Shown: piece after piece, positions 27,118 to 41,500 of the stretch
Layout: each line of letters opens with the position of its first letter
Position numbering within the stretch: position 1 is the first letter of the stretch
Assembly (NCBI GenBank): GCA_029706075.1
Contig: JAINUG010000039.1
Coordinates: 1,026,001 to 1,090,000 of the forward strand
Reading direction: 5' to 3'
DNA length: 64,000 nt
Origin: Aldrovandia affinis
Taxonomy: Eukaryota > Chordata > Actinopteri > Notacanthiformes > Halosauridae
Notes under the pieces: generated by a model
What the model was told of the DNA's origin: nothing
Seen by the model: only the letters and a program-made list of their open reading frames with translations
Database searches by the model: none
Position numbers and translations under genes: made by a program

Positions 27118-30100
27118 CGCTTTATTACAGCCAATATCTGCAACCCCCTCAGTAGCATCTGATTCTATTTATAAAGGAATCCAAATGTTTGCCCCCCAGC
27201 TGACAGATACCAATTAACCCCCCAGCTCAGGGGTTGGAGATGTGTGCCAGACCTCTCTTACACCCTGGGCAGTGGGTCTCTCTCAACTTCAAATCTGCTT
27301 TATTGGCATAACAAGTGCAATACATTGCATTGCCAATGCATACAAATAATGACAATCAACATATAACATATTTCAATCTTTAAAAATATTATTCTTTTAG
27401 TTTCATATATGTTTCACAATGTAGGAGAAAGTGCAGCTGGTTACCACCTCACCAGCCTTGCAGTGACAGTAATAAAGATTTTTATGGTAGTTTCTGTGTC
27501 TGTGTCTGTGTAGCAGGATAAGTGGCAGCCCCTGTTGACGTCGGTGACCAGTGTGCACAAGTACCGGTGGCTGAAGCACAGTGTCGTGGGCCTCTTCCCC
27601 CAGTCCAGCCTTATGGCCACCATCGTTGAGTTCGCCCTGAAGGAGGAGCCCCTGGACGTGGAGAAGATGAGGAAGTGCCTCCTCAAACAGGTGATGGAGA
27701 GGGGGATGGGGGAGCGGTCGAGAGGAGCGGGCAGAGACACGCAAAGGGGGAATGTGTTTGTGTTAGGATTCGGGCGGGGTCGATGTGAGGAGTGGGCGGA
27801 GGAAAGCGAAGGGGGAATCGGGCTGGGGTTGCATTGTTAGGAGAGCGTGAGGAAAATGAAGGTGGGGTTGAGGTTTTGGGAAGGGTTGAGGTTGGGGGTT
27901 GGTGGTTGGTGTGAGGAGTGGGCGGAGGACAGTGAATGGGGGAATTTATTCAGGTGGTGTTGAGGTGTGAGGAGGGGTGGGGTTGGGCAAATGTAGGGTT
28001 GAAGTGTTAGGAGGGGTGGGGAGAGGTCAGGTAGTTTCAGGTAGGGCTGAAGGGTAGGGAAAAATATTCATTTAATTATAAAGCCATAGTTCTAGGTTGC
28101 CATAGTTGACTTGCAGTAGCTTACACTCACTGGTGTTGGAGTATTAACTCGGTTAGTCACTGTTGCTCAGAGTACTCGTGGATAAGAGGTGTGGATAAGA
28201 GCGTTCGCTAAATGAACTTCATGTCAGATGAGAGATGGAATGAGGAATACGGCTGACATGTTTGGTATGATATGATGGTGACGAGTGCGTACGATATTCT
28301 GCGTTTCCCGCAGCTGGAGCGTGCGGAGGTGAGGCTGGAGGGCATCGACACCATGCTGAAGCTGGCGTCCAAGAGCTTCCTGCTGCCGTCGGTGCAGTAC
28401 GCCATGCTGTGCGGCTGGCAGAGGCTCATTCCCGAAGGGACCAATATCGGGTACGTTTCCCTGGCGCAACGAGAGCAAGGGGCTCCGCCATTCGCTCCTG
28501 GGCCCCCCCCCCCTGTTTTTGCTGGTTTTTGTTCCAGCCTTAGCCTAGCGTCTCGATAAATGTAGGTTATTGAAAACATGTGGCTAAGTGCACTATAATT
28601 TTGTCCTTAAATTAAATGAAACCGAATGCAGGCTTTGACTCGTTGCCATTCGCTTTGTCTTTGAGCTCTTTATTTTACTCCAGCTGGCTGGTGGCAGTGG
28701 CCAGGTGTTCACACTTTCAGCATTTAGAACCCCCCTGTGATTTCAACTGTGACTCCGTCTATTAATCCATTACAAAATGTAACCCTGGAGAATGAAGAAT
28801 TAGAGGTTGCACGTTCATTTTGTAGATAGGGACTGCCATTGTACCCTTGAGCAAGGTACTTTGGCGAAGTTGCTGCTGTATAAAAGTTTGTTTTAATGGA
28901 TTAATACTGCAGCATGCATGAAAAGTGCATTTATGGGTTTAGTTAATATTTTTGGCATCTGAATTGAGCTCATATATTTGATCCTCTTGTCCTCATGTAG
29001 CCGTCAGGGCCAAAAAACGCAATAAATGATCAAATGCAGCTATGCTAGAACAACAACATTGATTTAAAGAAATATAATGGGGCATCTGTCTGAAAAGGTT
29101 TATATAATAAATTGGTTCATATTCTGGTCAGGTGATGTATTTTGGTGATTTCCCCCCACAGGGAGCCCCTCTCCGACTGTCTGAAGGACGTGGACCTCAT
29201 TCCTCCTTTCAACCGCATGCTGCTGGAGGTGACCTTCGGCAAGCTGTACGCCTGGGCCATCCAGAACGTCCGCACCATCCTGCTGGACGCCAGCGCTAAG
29301 TTTAAAGATCTGGGTGAGTGCCACCTGTGTGCTATCTACTATACCATCAACCTCATATACAGCTAGTCTACCATCATGCTAATATACCTGTACTATACCA
29401 TCAGCCTCATACCAGGCTACTATACAATCAACCTAATACACACAGACAGTAGAATCACTCTTAATACACAGCTACTGTTCTAATAGATGAGTAGATGATG
29501 ATCTCTGTATCCTGCCCAGGCTGTGGGGCTTGTGTGAACCCCACTCTCACTCTCTCTCGCTCCGTGTCTCACTCTCTCTCGCAGGTGTGCAGCCCGTCCC
29601 CTTGCAGACGATCACCAACGAGAACCCGGCGGGGCCGAGCCTGGGCACCATGCCGCAGGCCCGCTTCCTCCTGGTCATGCTCAACATGCTGTCCCTGAAG
29701 CACGGAGCCAACAGCCTGAGCCTGCTGCTCAACTCGGGCATGCTGGCGCTCACCCAGAGCATCCTGAGGCTCATCGGTATTCAGTTCACCCTTTCAGACA
29801 TGGCCATCATTGGGATCGTCCAGCTAGTTGATTGATTGATTGATTGATTTCCTTGGTGAACTGACTGAACTGTGAGGGGGGATTGTGTGCCGCAGGCCCC
29901 AGCACGGACAGCGCGGAGGAGGACCTGGGCTCCTGTACCCACGGCGGCTCGGCCACGGTGCTGGAGGAGTCCCGGAAGGAGGCGGCGCCCGCCCCCATGC
30001 CGGCCTCGGGCCCCGAGCTGGCCGCCATGATGAAGATCGGCACGCGGGTGATGAGGGGACTGGACTGGAAGTGGGGCGACCAGGTGGGGGCGCCTCGCTC

Positions 30101-33100
30101 TGTCTGTGGTTGTGTAGCGCAACGGTGTAGTGTTGTTGTGGTTGGTGGGAACCGGGCTTGTAACTCGGAGGTTTGCAGGTTCAAGTCCTGTTGGTACCCT
30201 TGAGCAAGGTATTCAATCTGCGTTGGCTTTTGTAAAAAATAAATATCCAAGTGGATATATGGACAGTATGTATAAATTTAGTAAAAATAATTGTAAACTG
30301 GACGCTGTAAGCTTAAACTGTGTGTGTGTGCGTGTCTTACCCCACGTTCCACTAAGTATGGCTGTTTATTACTATGCGTGTTCAGATGCATGTGGATGCG
30401 TGTCCATCTGCGGTGTACAGTAGTGTCTGTATTGGTTGCAGGACGGGCCCGCGCCGGGGCTGGGGCGGGTGATTGGCGAGTTGGGGGAGGACGGCTGGAT
30501 TCGGGTGCAGTGGGACACCAGCAGCACCAACTCCTACCGGATGGGCAAGGAGGGGAAGTACGACCTGAAGCTGGCAGAGCCTCCGCCAATCACTCAGCCC
30601 GCCACTGAGGACTCTGACACCGAGGACGACACTGGTGAGGGTGGGCAGTGTTGGTGAGGGAGGGAGGGAGGGATGGGCCTGGAGAGATCACAGTTCACTC
30701 TGGTGATGGGAAAACTGGAGCAATACAGTTTAATTTGACAGCATATTGGATATTGCAATGCTTTTTTTCCTTTTTTTCCTTTCCTTCTCCTAATTCTCTC
30801 TGCACGTTTGTCTTTTTGTGTGTCTTGTGTGTGTGTGTGTGTGTGTGTCTCTGTGGGTGTCTGTGTCTCTTTGTGTTTGTATCTGTGTGTGTGTCCGTCT
30901 GTTTGTGTGCGTGCCTGTATCTATGTGTGTCTGTGTCTCTTTGTGTATGTATGTATGTGTGTGTGTGTGTGTGTCTGTTTGTGTGCGTGCCTGTATCTAT
31001 GTGTGTCTGTGTCTCTTTGTGTATGTATGTGTGTGTGTGTGTGTCTGTTTGTGTGCGTGCCTGTATCTATGCGTGTCTGTGCCTCTGTGTGTCAGAAGGG
31101 GAGCCGGTGGAGAAGAGCTCTCACCCCACCGCTCTGATGCTGACCAGCACCGTGAACCTGCTGAAGACGCTGGCGATGTCCGCTGGGATCCACGCTGAGG
31201 TGATGCAGACGGAGGCCACGCGCACACTCTGCGGCCTGCTCAGGATGCTGGTGGAGAGCGGAGCCAACAACAAGTCTGGTAAACCCCGCCCCCTGAATCC
31301 CACCCCACCCCCGCTCCCCACCCATGTGACTCTGAGTACACCTCAGTACGCTGGTCAGGAAGATGAGAGCATATGTACCCTGTGGCAGGAAGTTGGGAGC
31401 GTATGTGGCCTGTGGCAGGAAGTTGAGAGTGTATGTACCCTGTGGCAGGAAGTTGGGAGCGTATGTGGCTTGTGGCAGGAAGTTGAGAGCGTATGTGGCC
31501 TGTGGCAGGAAGTTGAGAGCACATGTACCCTGTGACAGGAAGTTGTGTGCACCCTGTGGCAGGAAGTTGAGAGCGTATGTGCCCTGTGGCAGGAAGTTGA
31601 GAGCGTATGCATGTCCCCGCCCCCCAGGTTGCTCCGCCCACAGGCAGGTGTCCCGTGAGCAGCACCGCAGCTGGTGCACGCTGGGCTTCATCCGCAGCAT
31701 CGCCCTGATGCCCCAGATGTGCAGCACTCTCAGCACCCCGGCCTGGATCAGCCTGCTGGTGCGAATCGTGGAGGGTCACCAGCCCTTCACCGCCATCACA
31801 CTGCAGAGACAGGTGAGAGAGGCGGGACCCCGCGCTGTCAATCACTCGGCTCGGCTCGGCAGAATTAACCCAAACCCCGGAGAGTATTTATTGTTTTGGT
31901 TTCAATTAATTATGTTCAGCGTAACCCAAATTGTGACCCCCACGTGTGTTCTTATTGCCCCCAGATCCTGGCCCTGCGCTTGTTGCAAGCAGTTCTCCCA
32001 TCCTGGGACAAGACGGACCGGTCCCAGGACATGAAGTTTCTGGTGGAGAAGCTGTTTGGGTTCCTGGGCAGCCTGCTCAGCACCTGCTCCTCGGATCTCC
32101 CTCTCCTGAGAGGTAAGGGCGCTCCTCCATTCTATAGAGCAGGGCAATAATGTACAAACCTGTTTTAAAATGCACTCTGTTTTAAGACCAAATATTGCCA
32201 TCCCCAGCTGTGTCTCACTGCACTGTGACTTCACTGCTCCATGGCTTCACCTCGTTGTGACATCACTGCTGTGTCTATTTCCTTGCACTGTGACATCCCT
32301 GCTGTGTCTATCTGTGACATCACTGCTGTGTCCATGGCCTCACCGCATTGTGACATCACTGTAGTATCCATGGCTTAGCTGCATTGTGACATCACTGCCG
32401 TCCCTGTCTCTGCCTGCAGAGGGCTCCCTGCGGAGGAGGAAGTCCCGCCCCCAGGCGTCGCTCACAGCCACCCACAGCAGCACGCTGGCGGAGGAGATCG
32501 TCGCCGTGCTGCGGACCCTGCACTCCCTGGGCCAGTGGAACGGCCTCATCAACGAGTACATAAACTCCCAGCTCAGCTGCATCGGCGACATCATGGCTGG
32601 CCGGCATGCTGTAGCGGTAGGGCTCCACTAAACAAACTAACCGCCCGGTAGTATAACTAACATATAAGATGCAACTAACAGAAGAGAATAGAGTTTGAAT
32701 TTTTTTTTTGCTCTGGGGGAAATAAAACTGATGTTGGACCTTAATAATTTGGGCTCTGCTGAACCAGAGGTTCCTGTATTTTCGTATGGCATTGAATTAA
32801 TTTATTTAATGCCCTGCTGAATTCTGGATTTGACAGGCCAGCCTTTTGTTGATATTTGGATTCTCTCAGAGTGTTTAGTGTTGATCTGAACCAGAGCAGG
32901 AGCAGAAAGGTGTCCTGTGAAAATGAGCTTGCTGAATGTCTAAGCCCCCCCTGTCCCATCCCTCCCCTTCTTGCCCAGACCCTGCTGGAGGAGTACTTCC
33001 CCGACTCGGAGGGCCCGGCGGTGGGCAGCCTGATGGCGGTGCTGGCGGTGATCGGGGGCATCGACGGGCGTCTGCGCCTGGGTGGCCAGGTGGTGCACGA

Positions 33101-35348
33101 GGAGTTTGGGGAGGGGACGGTCACCCGCATCACCCCCAAGGGCCGCATCACCGTGCAGTTCCACGACATGAGGACCAGCAGGGTGTGCCTGCTCAGCCAG
33201 CTCAAACCGGTAGGCCCACCGCCCACCACACACACAGCAAACTTCAATTAAACATTGAATTAAACATTGGATTTATATGCAATGTAATATATATTGCATA
33301 TTGTATATATATATTATAATATAAATGTATTGTATTTATATTTAAACTTGCACTGTAAACTGCTAAGTCAGCTCAAACCGGTATGCCCACCAAAACACAC
33401 AACAAACTTACACTGCATGCTGCTCAGTGACCTGCCATACATAATATAATAATATATGCCATTTAGCAGACACTTTTATCCAAAGCGACTTACAGTAGTG
33501 AATGCATACATTTTTCAGTATATGTGGTCCCAGTGGGAATCAAACCCACAACCTAAGCGTTGCCAATGCCACGTTCTACCTACTGAGCCACACAGAACCA
33601 TATAATCATAATATACACACAACCACCTTAGTGTTAATGCTGCAACCTCCCTCAAATATACACAGGAAGCTCACAGGGCACATGACTGCACTCACAGAGT
33701 GCACTGAATGGAAAGTGCTGTGTGTTAATAACGGCTTTATTTATAAATATATATAAATATAAATAACGGCCTGCCACCAGCTCTGCCCGGGAGTCCCCCG
33801 GGTGGCTCAGGCGGGGGTGGAAACTGCACTCAGCTCCCGCAGGTGCAGGGTTCGGAATTCCCGGCTGTGCCAGCCCAGCTCTGCCCGGGAGTCCGGCTCG
33901 AATATGAATCAAATATCTCCAAATTTGGCCACCAATCAGAAACAAATTATTTAATAATAAAACGGCCTTGCACAACATTCACACTAACCATGCACCCTAT
34001 GAAATACATCTTATCTGTATACAGGGAATAACACACATTTCAAATTGTGTTGAAAAAGAATAAATAATATCAAATTGCCATTTGACGCTTTTTGAAAAAA
34101 CCAGACTGTGGTTATTCTATCCCAATTCCAACACGTCGGTCTTTTTGCGCAGTAGCCCATGCTAAGGGTGTGGTGGCGGGGTCAGTGAGTGTGTCTCTCT
34201 CCCCCAGCTGCCCGTAGTGGCGTTCAGCGTGCACAACCTGCCCTTCACCGAGCCCATGCTGGTGGTGTGGGCCCAGCTGGTCCACCTGGCGGGCAGCAAG
34301 CTGGAGAAACAGCGCATGAAGAAGTCCCTCAGCCGCGGTCTCACAGGTACGGTCAGATTCACCTGAGCGACTCGCCCGCGCCTCGCTTAGCAACCGACAG
34401 GATGTGTGCACGGTCAGCAGCGGAGCGCACTTCCTGTCAGTGTGATGCGGGGGGACGTCTTAAAAGGGGACATTCTTAACCGTCGCAAAATCAGTTGTGC
34501 ACAGGATCCAAGCTTGAGCGCTTCGATGAGCTCCACTTTGCACACACAAAAAGAGAGGTTGGGGGGGCATAATGATTTGAGTTAAACTAATGTTACAAGG
34601 GGAGCCTTCCATGGGTAAGTTCAAAACAGAGTAACCAGAAGAATTTGGGAGAGCTGGAGTGCACAGAGCTCTTAAGCTTTTGGCAGATTAAATCGAGAGG
34701 ACAAGATTAATGTTTCAACATCGACATTGTTTTACTACAGTCAGAGGGTCAGTCCAATCCTGTTCATTAAATGTGCTGAAAGCTTAAGAGCTCTGTGTGC
34801 GCTCCAGCTGTCCTAATTCTTCCGGTTAGTCTTTTAGAGGTTACCCATGTAAGGCTCCCCTTGTAACATATTAGTTTAATTCAAATCATTTTTTATGCCC
34901 CCCCCTCTGTGTGTGCAAATTAAGAAGTTGAGCTCATCTAGGCGCTCAGGGAAGGAAAGCTAAGGATTCCTCTTGTGTGTGATTGTCCTGGCTATTGAGC
35001 ACAATTCTATTCCTGTTCACAGTAGCTAGGCTGAAAGCGTGTCTGGCAATACTCTTTGAGACTAATGTGTGTGTATGTGTGTGTTTCTGCTCTTTTGAGA
35101 TTAATGTGTTTTGTGTGTATGTGTTTCTGCTCTTTTGAGATTAATGTGTTTTGTGTGTGTGTGTGTTTCTGCTCTTTGAGATTAATGTGTTTTGTGTGTG
35201 TGTGTGTGTTTCTGCTCTTTTGAGATGAATGTGTTTTGTGTGTGTGTGTTTCTGCTCTTTTGAGATTAATGTGTTTTGTGTGTGTGTGCTGCTGCTCTTT
35301 TGAGACGAATGTGCTGTCTGTGGGGTGTTGCCCTTTGAGACTACTGTG

Positions 35349-35390
<42 letters not shown>

Positions 35391-35515
35391 TGTTGCCCTT
35401 TGAGACTGATGTGCTGTGTGTGTGTGTGGTGTTGCCCTTTGAGACTAATGTGTTGTATGTGCTGTGTGTGTGTGTGTGTGTGGTGTTGCCCTTTGAGACT
35501 AATGTGTTGTGTGTG

Positions 35516-35563
<48 letters not shown>

Positions 35564-38500
35564 TGTTGCCCTTTGAGTCTAATGTGTTGTGTGTGTGTGT
35601 GTGTGTGCTGTAGCTGACCAGGTGGACCTGCACTTGCTGCGCTGCCAGCAGCTGCGGCTGTACATCCTGAAGGCGGCGCGGGCGCTGCTGTCTCACCAGG
35701 ACAAGCTGAGGCAGATCCTCTCCCAGTCCGCCGTGCTGGAGACCGGGACCAACCCCAGTGGTGAGCGCTGGCCCTGACCTTTACTGTGACCCCCTACCAT
35801 GACCCCCTACCATGACCCCCTACCGTGACCCCGACCCTGGCCCTAACTCTGACCGTGGCCAGACTTGCCTGACTTTCTGTCCAGCGAGACTTTTATTTCC
35901 CCTTCCACTCTTATTTACAATTGAGTCATTTAGCAGATGCTTTTAACCAATGCGACTTACAGAAGTGCCTTAAAATGGCCAGAGGATCATCGCTATGGCT
36001 GTAGATCGGTAAAGCTACGTTTAGATCGTTGCCATCGTCAGAATTCATGCCCAAGACCTATAATGCAAACTGAGAGAATGGTTTTGTTTTTTTAATTATA
36101 TTTATTATATTATATGTTGAGGTGCTTTCTGAAAAGATGAGTTTGGAAAAGGTGAGTTTTCACTCTCACATGATTCCCTAAGAGAATTCACTGAGAAATG
36201 CCTGCCAGCACAGGAGCCATGATAGATGTGGGATAAATATGGCATACTGCAGCAGCAGGTACATCAGTAAAAACCTGTTCAGCATGAGACCCTGAAAGAC
36301 AACTACTGACATGTCTGCCCACACAGCTGCCATTTTGGCTCTGGGTTTCCCCTCCCCCGTGGGTCCCTAGCAGTGTGAATTTGGCAATAATGAATCTTGC
36401 CGACTCAGTCCGCCCACGCAGCCGTCTGGGGGTGGCTGGGACGGCACTTCGCTGCCTTCTGGGGCAGGCCCTGTCAGCCTGTCAGACTCTGCTGTGGTGT
36501 GCTTAATCTGGAGCCTAGAGCCAATATGGTCGCTCTGTGGAAAGGCCATCTCTGTTACTGACTCTTAAATGACCTGATTCAATTCAAACAGTCAAGCCTA
36601 GAGCCAACATGGCAGCATGTGTGGGCAGACATCGCCCATCTTTGACACTAATGGACCTGTCGTTGTGTGCACAATCAGCCTAGAGCCAACATGGCTGCTG
36701 AATGGGCAGAAATCACCTGTCTCCGACACTAATTTACCTGCTGTGTACACAAAAAGCCTAGAGCCAACATGACAGCTGCATGGGTAGACGTGTCAGTAGA
36801 TTTTATATAGACTTACTGAGCTTAAAATCATATTTATGGCTCATGCCAATCACAATGTTCACGATATCAGCTGAGGCACGTATTGTATCGTAAGATTAGT
36901 GGACCTGTGTCTCCTCAGTGTGATGAAAGCACAAGTCATTATGATGTACCTGATGCAGTGTCACATTCATCCCACAACTATCATGTCTCCTGCGCTGGCA
37001 GGCACTTCTCTGGGGCTTACCCTGCTGCTTTGACATGTGAGCTCAGCCTGTACAGCTCACTGCTGCCCCCTGGAGGATTACCCATTGATCATGTACAACA
37101 ATGTTAAAACATTATGAAATAGGCCTAGATTCAATCAACATTTGTCCTTAACTTACAAATTAGGTCAAATGCAGATAAAACTTTTTTTTTCTTCTTCATG
37201 AACCCAGTTTGCAGAGTTAATTTTGGTGATTGCTGAACTCCACAAACTGCTTGTGAAAAAAAAAAACATTTAATCGTGATTTAAAGTTATAGACAAACGT
37301 TGATTTGATCCAGGGCATGGACTGCAGTGGAGCAGACCTGTATTTTTACATCCTGAACTCTAAGGAGGGTATTTCACCATTTGAGCCCATACAAACCAGT
37401 CCCTCTCTGGCGCAGAAGATGAGTCCGGCGGTGTGTGGTACAGTGTGTCACTTGTGTGTGCGTTGTCTCCTCCCCTCCTGTAGAGGACGCTGTGGTGTCA
37501 TCTCCGGACGTGGGGGACCTGTCTCCTGACGGACCCCTTCCTCCCCTCATCCTCCTGCAGCAGCTCCTCTCAGCTGCCACCCAGCCCTCCCCCATCAAGG
37601 CCATCTTCGACAGGCAGGAGCTGGAGGTAAGGCTGGGGGTCACGCTCACACTGTGCAGGGGGGGGGGGGGGATGGTACAGCTGAACAGTGTGTTAAAATG
37701 TGCCAGGCCACTGTTGAAAACCCAAAAGAAGGGCATCATGTTGAATATGTATTTGTCCTTTTATTTCACTGTTGGTAATTTGTCAAACTTCTCTCTGCCT
37801 GTCCATGTGTGCATGCACATGCGTGCGTGTTGTTCCCATGTCTTGTCTGCATGTGTCTGTCTGTGTCTGTATCTGTCTGTCTGTCTGTGTCTGTCTGTGT
37901 CTGTCTGTGTCTCTGTGCGTGTGTCTGTGTCTGTGTCTCTGTGTGTCTCTGTGTGTCTGTGTGTGTCTCTGTGTGTGTGTCTGTGTGTCTGTGTGTCTGT
38001 GTCTCTGTGTGTCTGTGCTCCCAGGCCGCAGCCCTGGCGGTGTGCCAGTACCTGGCGGTGGAGTCCACGCACCCCTCCTCCCCGCTGTTTGAGGACAGCA
38101 GCTCGAGCGAGGCCACCACCCCCATCACTGTGCAGCACGTGCGGCCCCCCAAGCAGAAGAAGCACAAGGCCTCCCCCGTGCCCCCCCTGCCCATCGTGGT
38201 GCAGCTGATGGAGATGGGCTTCCAGAGGAAGAACATCGAGTTCGCCCTCAAGTCTCTGTCCGGGACCACAGGGAGTGCCTCCGGGATCCCAGGTACGCCC
38301 GGGCGGGACTGTGCGCGCTCACTGCCTGCGTTACCGAGGACAACGCTGTGCACATTACATTACATTACATGACATTACAGGCATTTAGCAGATGCTCTTA
38401 TCCAGAGCGACTTACAGTTTACATTTCTTTACAATCCATTTATACAGCTGGATATTAACTGAAGCAATTCAGGTTAAGTACCTTGCTTAAGCGTACAACA

Positions 38501-41500
38501 GCAGTGTCCCACCTGGGGAAATTAACGTTACAAGCCCAGCTCCCTAACTATTATACCACACTGCCTGCCTGTGCACAGATAGAATTATCTTATGATGACA
38601 GTACTGGACAGTGGGCACGTATGATTAGAGCAGTCAAGAACAGCCAGACCAGGAAGTAAATAAGGAGTAGTGTGTATGTCTTAGGAACGCACACATGCAT
38701 TGGGATGTAGTGCTACAGCATATGTGGGAGCACATTAAGGCAGGGATCTCAAACTCCGCCCTGGAGGGCTGCAGTGTTTCGGCAGCTTTTTGGAGCTTTC
38801 TTTTAATCTGCAGACAATTTTGGGCTTGGAAATGAGGTCTGTGAACTTTAGCCAACCAATGATTTGAATGAATCGCTTGAAACACACTTGAAGCCAGCGG
38901 GCACCGCGGCCCCCCTGTGTTTAAGGTTTCTGCAGTAGGGTGAAGGTGATGTGAGCGTTCTGGTGCTCTCCCTGTGTTTGATTGGTTGGACGGGATCTCT
39001 TGTGTTTCAGGGGTGGAGGCGCTGGTTGGCTGGCTGCTGGACCACCCCGACGTCCACATCACAGAGCTGTCGGACGCCGACACCGTGTCTGACGAGTACT
39101 CGGACGAGGAGGTGCTGGAGGAGCTGGAGGAGCCAGAGACCACCTTCCCTGTGGTGGGTGCTCTTCCCGCTCTCCTTATTGGTGCTCCTCCCTTTGTGAA
39201 CTCCTCCCCTCTCTCTCCTTATTGGTGCTCCTCCCTTTGGACTCCTACCCTCTCACTCCTTATTGGTGCTCCTCCCATTGTGGACTCCTCCCCTCTCTCT
39301 CCTTATTGGTGCTCCTCCCTTTGTAGACTCCTCCCCTCTCTGTCCTTATTGGTGCTCCTCCCTTTGTGGACTCTTCCCCTCTCTCCTTATTGGTATTCCT
39401 CCCTCAGTGGACTCCTCCCCCTCTCCTCATTGGTATTCCTCCCTCAGTGGACTCCTCCCCCTCTCTCCTCATTGGTATTCCTCCCTGAGTGGACTCCTCC
39501 CCCTCTCTCCTCATTGGTGTTCCTCCCTCAGTGGACTCCTCCCCCTCTCCCCTCATTGGTATTCCTCCCTCAGGGGACTCCTCCCCTCTCTAACTCATTG
39601 GAGGGGCCTCGCTGAACCATCTCCAGGAGCCAGAGCATTCAGTCAATACAGCTGATGTTAGTTTTGGCCACATGTCAAAATGGGTTCCCTTTCATATCGC
39701 CGATCACTAATTTACATTTCATAGAAATTGTTACCGCGGCAGCCAAAAGCCGTTGCTATTCTGGTTTTGTTTCTGGGAAATGAGGATGATGCCGCGTGCT
39801 TTCAGCCTTCCGGGGCGGTGGTGACCGAGAGCCAGACCTTCAAGAGGAGGTCAGATTTCCAGAGCAACGATGACTACGCCGTGTATATCCGAGAGAACAT
39901 ACAGGTAAGCCTTTTTCCACGGGTCACGAGGCGTGAGCTGCCCCCTGTCTGCTCTCTGCACTCATCACACTAGAACAGACGGCTCGGTGTGAGAGCCCTG
40001 CCTCCAGGGGAGTCCTGTTCCAGGAATCTTGCGATTCAGTGATGAGGCATCTCCAAGAAATGCTTGTAATAATTTGAGCTGATATTTTTCCCTTTAAAAA
40101 AAATAAAAGAAATAATAATAATAATTGGTTTCAGATTTTTTCCAGGTTTTCTCCCAATTTAGTGTCCAAATATACCCTCTATTTATTTAAATTTGCCCTC
40201 CCCACAGGAGTTTTAATTGATTCCACACGTTGAACACATTTCCTTGCAAAAATAAGCCACACAGACAGGAATTGGGTGTGATTTCCACGTACAAGGTGTG
40301 TGATGTGAGGTGTCGTTGCGGTCCCAGGTGGGGATGATGGTGAAGTGCTGCCGGACGTACGAGGAGGTGTACGAGGGCGACGTGGGGAAGGTGATCAAGC
40401 TGGACCGGGACGGGCTCCATGACCTGAACGTGCAGTGTGACTGGCAGCAGAAGGGGGGGACGTACTGGGTGCGCTACATCCACACCGAGCTGCTGGGTAC
40501 GGCCTCTCTGCTGCTGCTCTCACACACACCGAGTCTCACCTCCGTGAACAAGACGAGGATGAGGTTTATAGAGGTTTATATAGTAATGATGTGCTGATAT
40601 AGTAATGATGGATTTTAATGTGTAACAAATGTCATTTATTGATTGATTGAACTATGCACTGAATTTAATGAGTGTAACAATGTCATTTTATTGATTGATT
40701 TAACTATCAATGCCCTGATCAAGCTGATTACTGGTGTTGAGAATGAGCAGGGTAAGATTGCCCAGGCCATATACACATGTACAGTGCATCAGGCACTGTT
40801 TCTGCAGCTGTTCAATGTTCTTGTCCCTTACAAATAAATGAGTAAATAATATAACGATAAAGATAATGAGAATGATAACAATAACAAGGGTTATGATGAT
40901 AATAGTAGAAATACAAATAATTGATTGCATTTATATTGCACCTTTCATCTCAATGCATGATCTCAAAGCGCTTTAGAGTAAATGGGGGAGGAGAGTCTCG
41001 CCTCAACCACCAGCAGTGCATAGCACCCACAGCAGCAGCCATTTTGCATCAGGGCGGTCACCACACGTTAGCGGAGGTGGAGAGGGAGGGATGAGCGAAC
41101 GTAAGAGAGTGAGTCTGTGTGCCCCCCACCAGGCTTCCCACCCCAGAGCTCCCCGTCCCACATCAAGATTGGGGACAAGGTTCGAGTCAAGCCCTCGGTC
41201 ACCACACCAAAGTACAAGTGGGGATCAGTCACTCACAGGAGTGTCGGAGTCGTGAAAGGTAATTCAGCTTTATTTTTTTTGTGTGTCAATTTTGAAAGAA
41301 TGAATTTTTGAAAGGCTTACTTATTCTAAAGTGAAATCTTAAGTGAAGTTTCTCCTGTAAGCTCGTGTTCAGGGATGAGCATTAGGCTGAGCCAGAGGTG
41401 ACTGATCGAATTTGCTGTCTGTTCAGCTTTTAGTGCCAACGGGAAGGACGTGATCGTGGATTTCCCTCAGCAGTCTCACTGGACGGGCCTGCTGTCGGAG

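Noticed and set aside
30648..31535. 295-codon + strand ORF rich in Cys and Val
   Set aside because: Translation of a GT microsatellite flanked by exon W33; not a protein on its own.
31363..32034. Long + strand ORF of 223 codons
   Set aside because: Made of the 30-bp minisatellite, part of exons W34/W35 in a wrong frame and intron.
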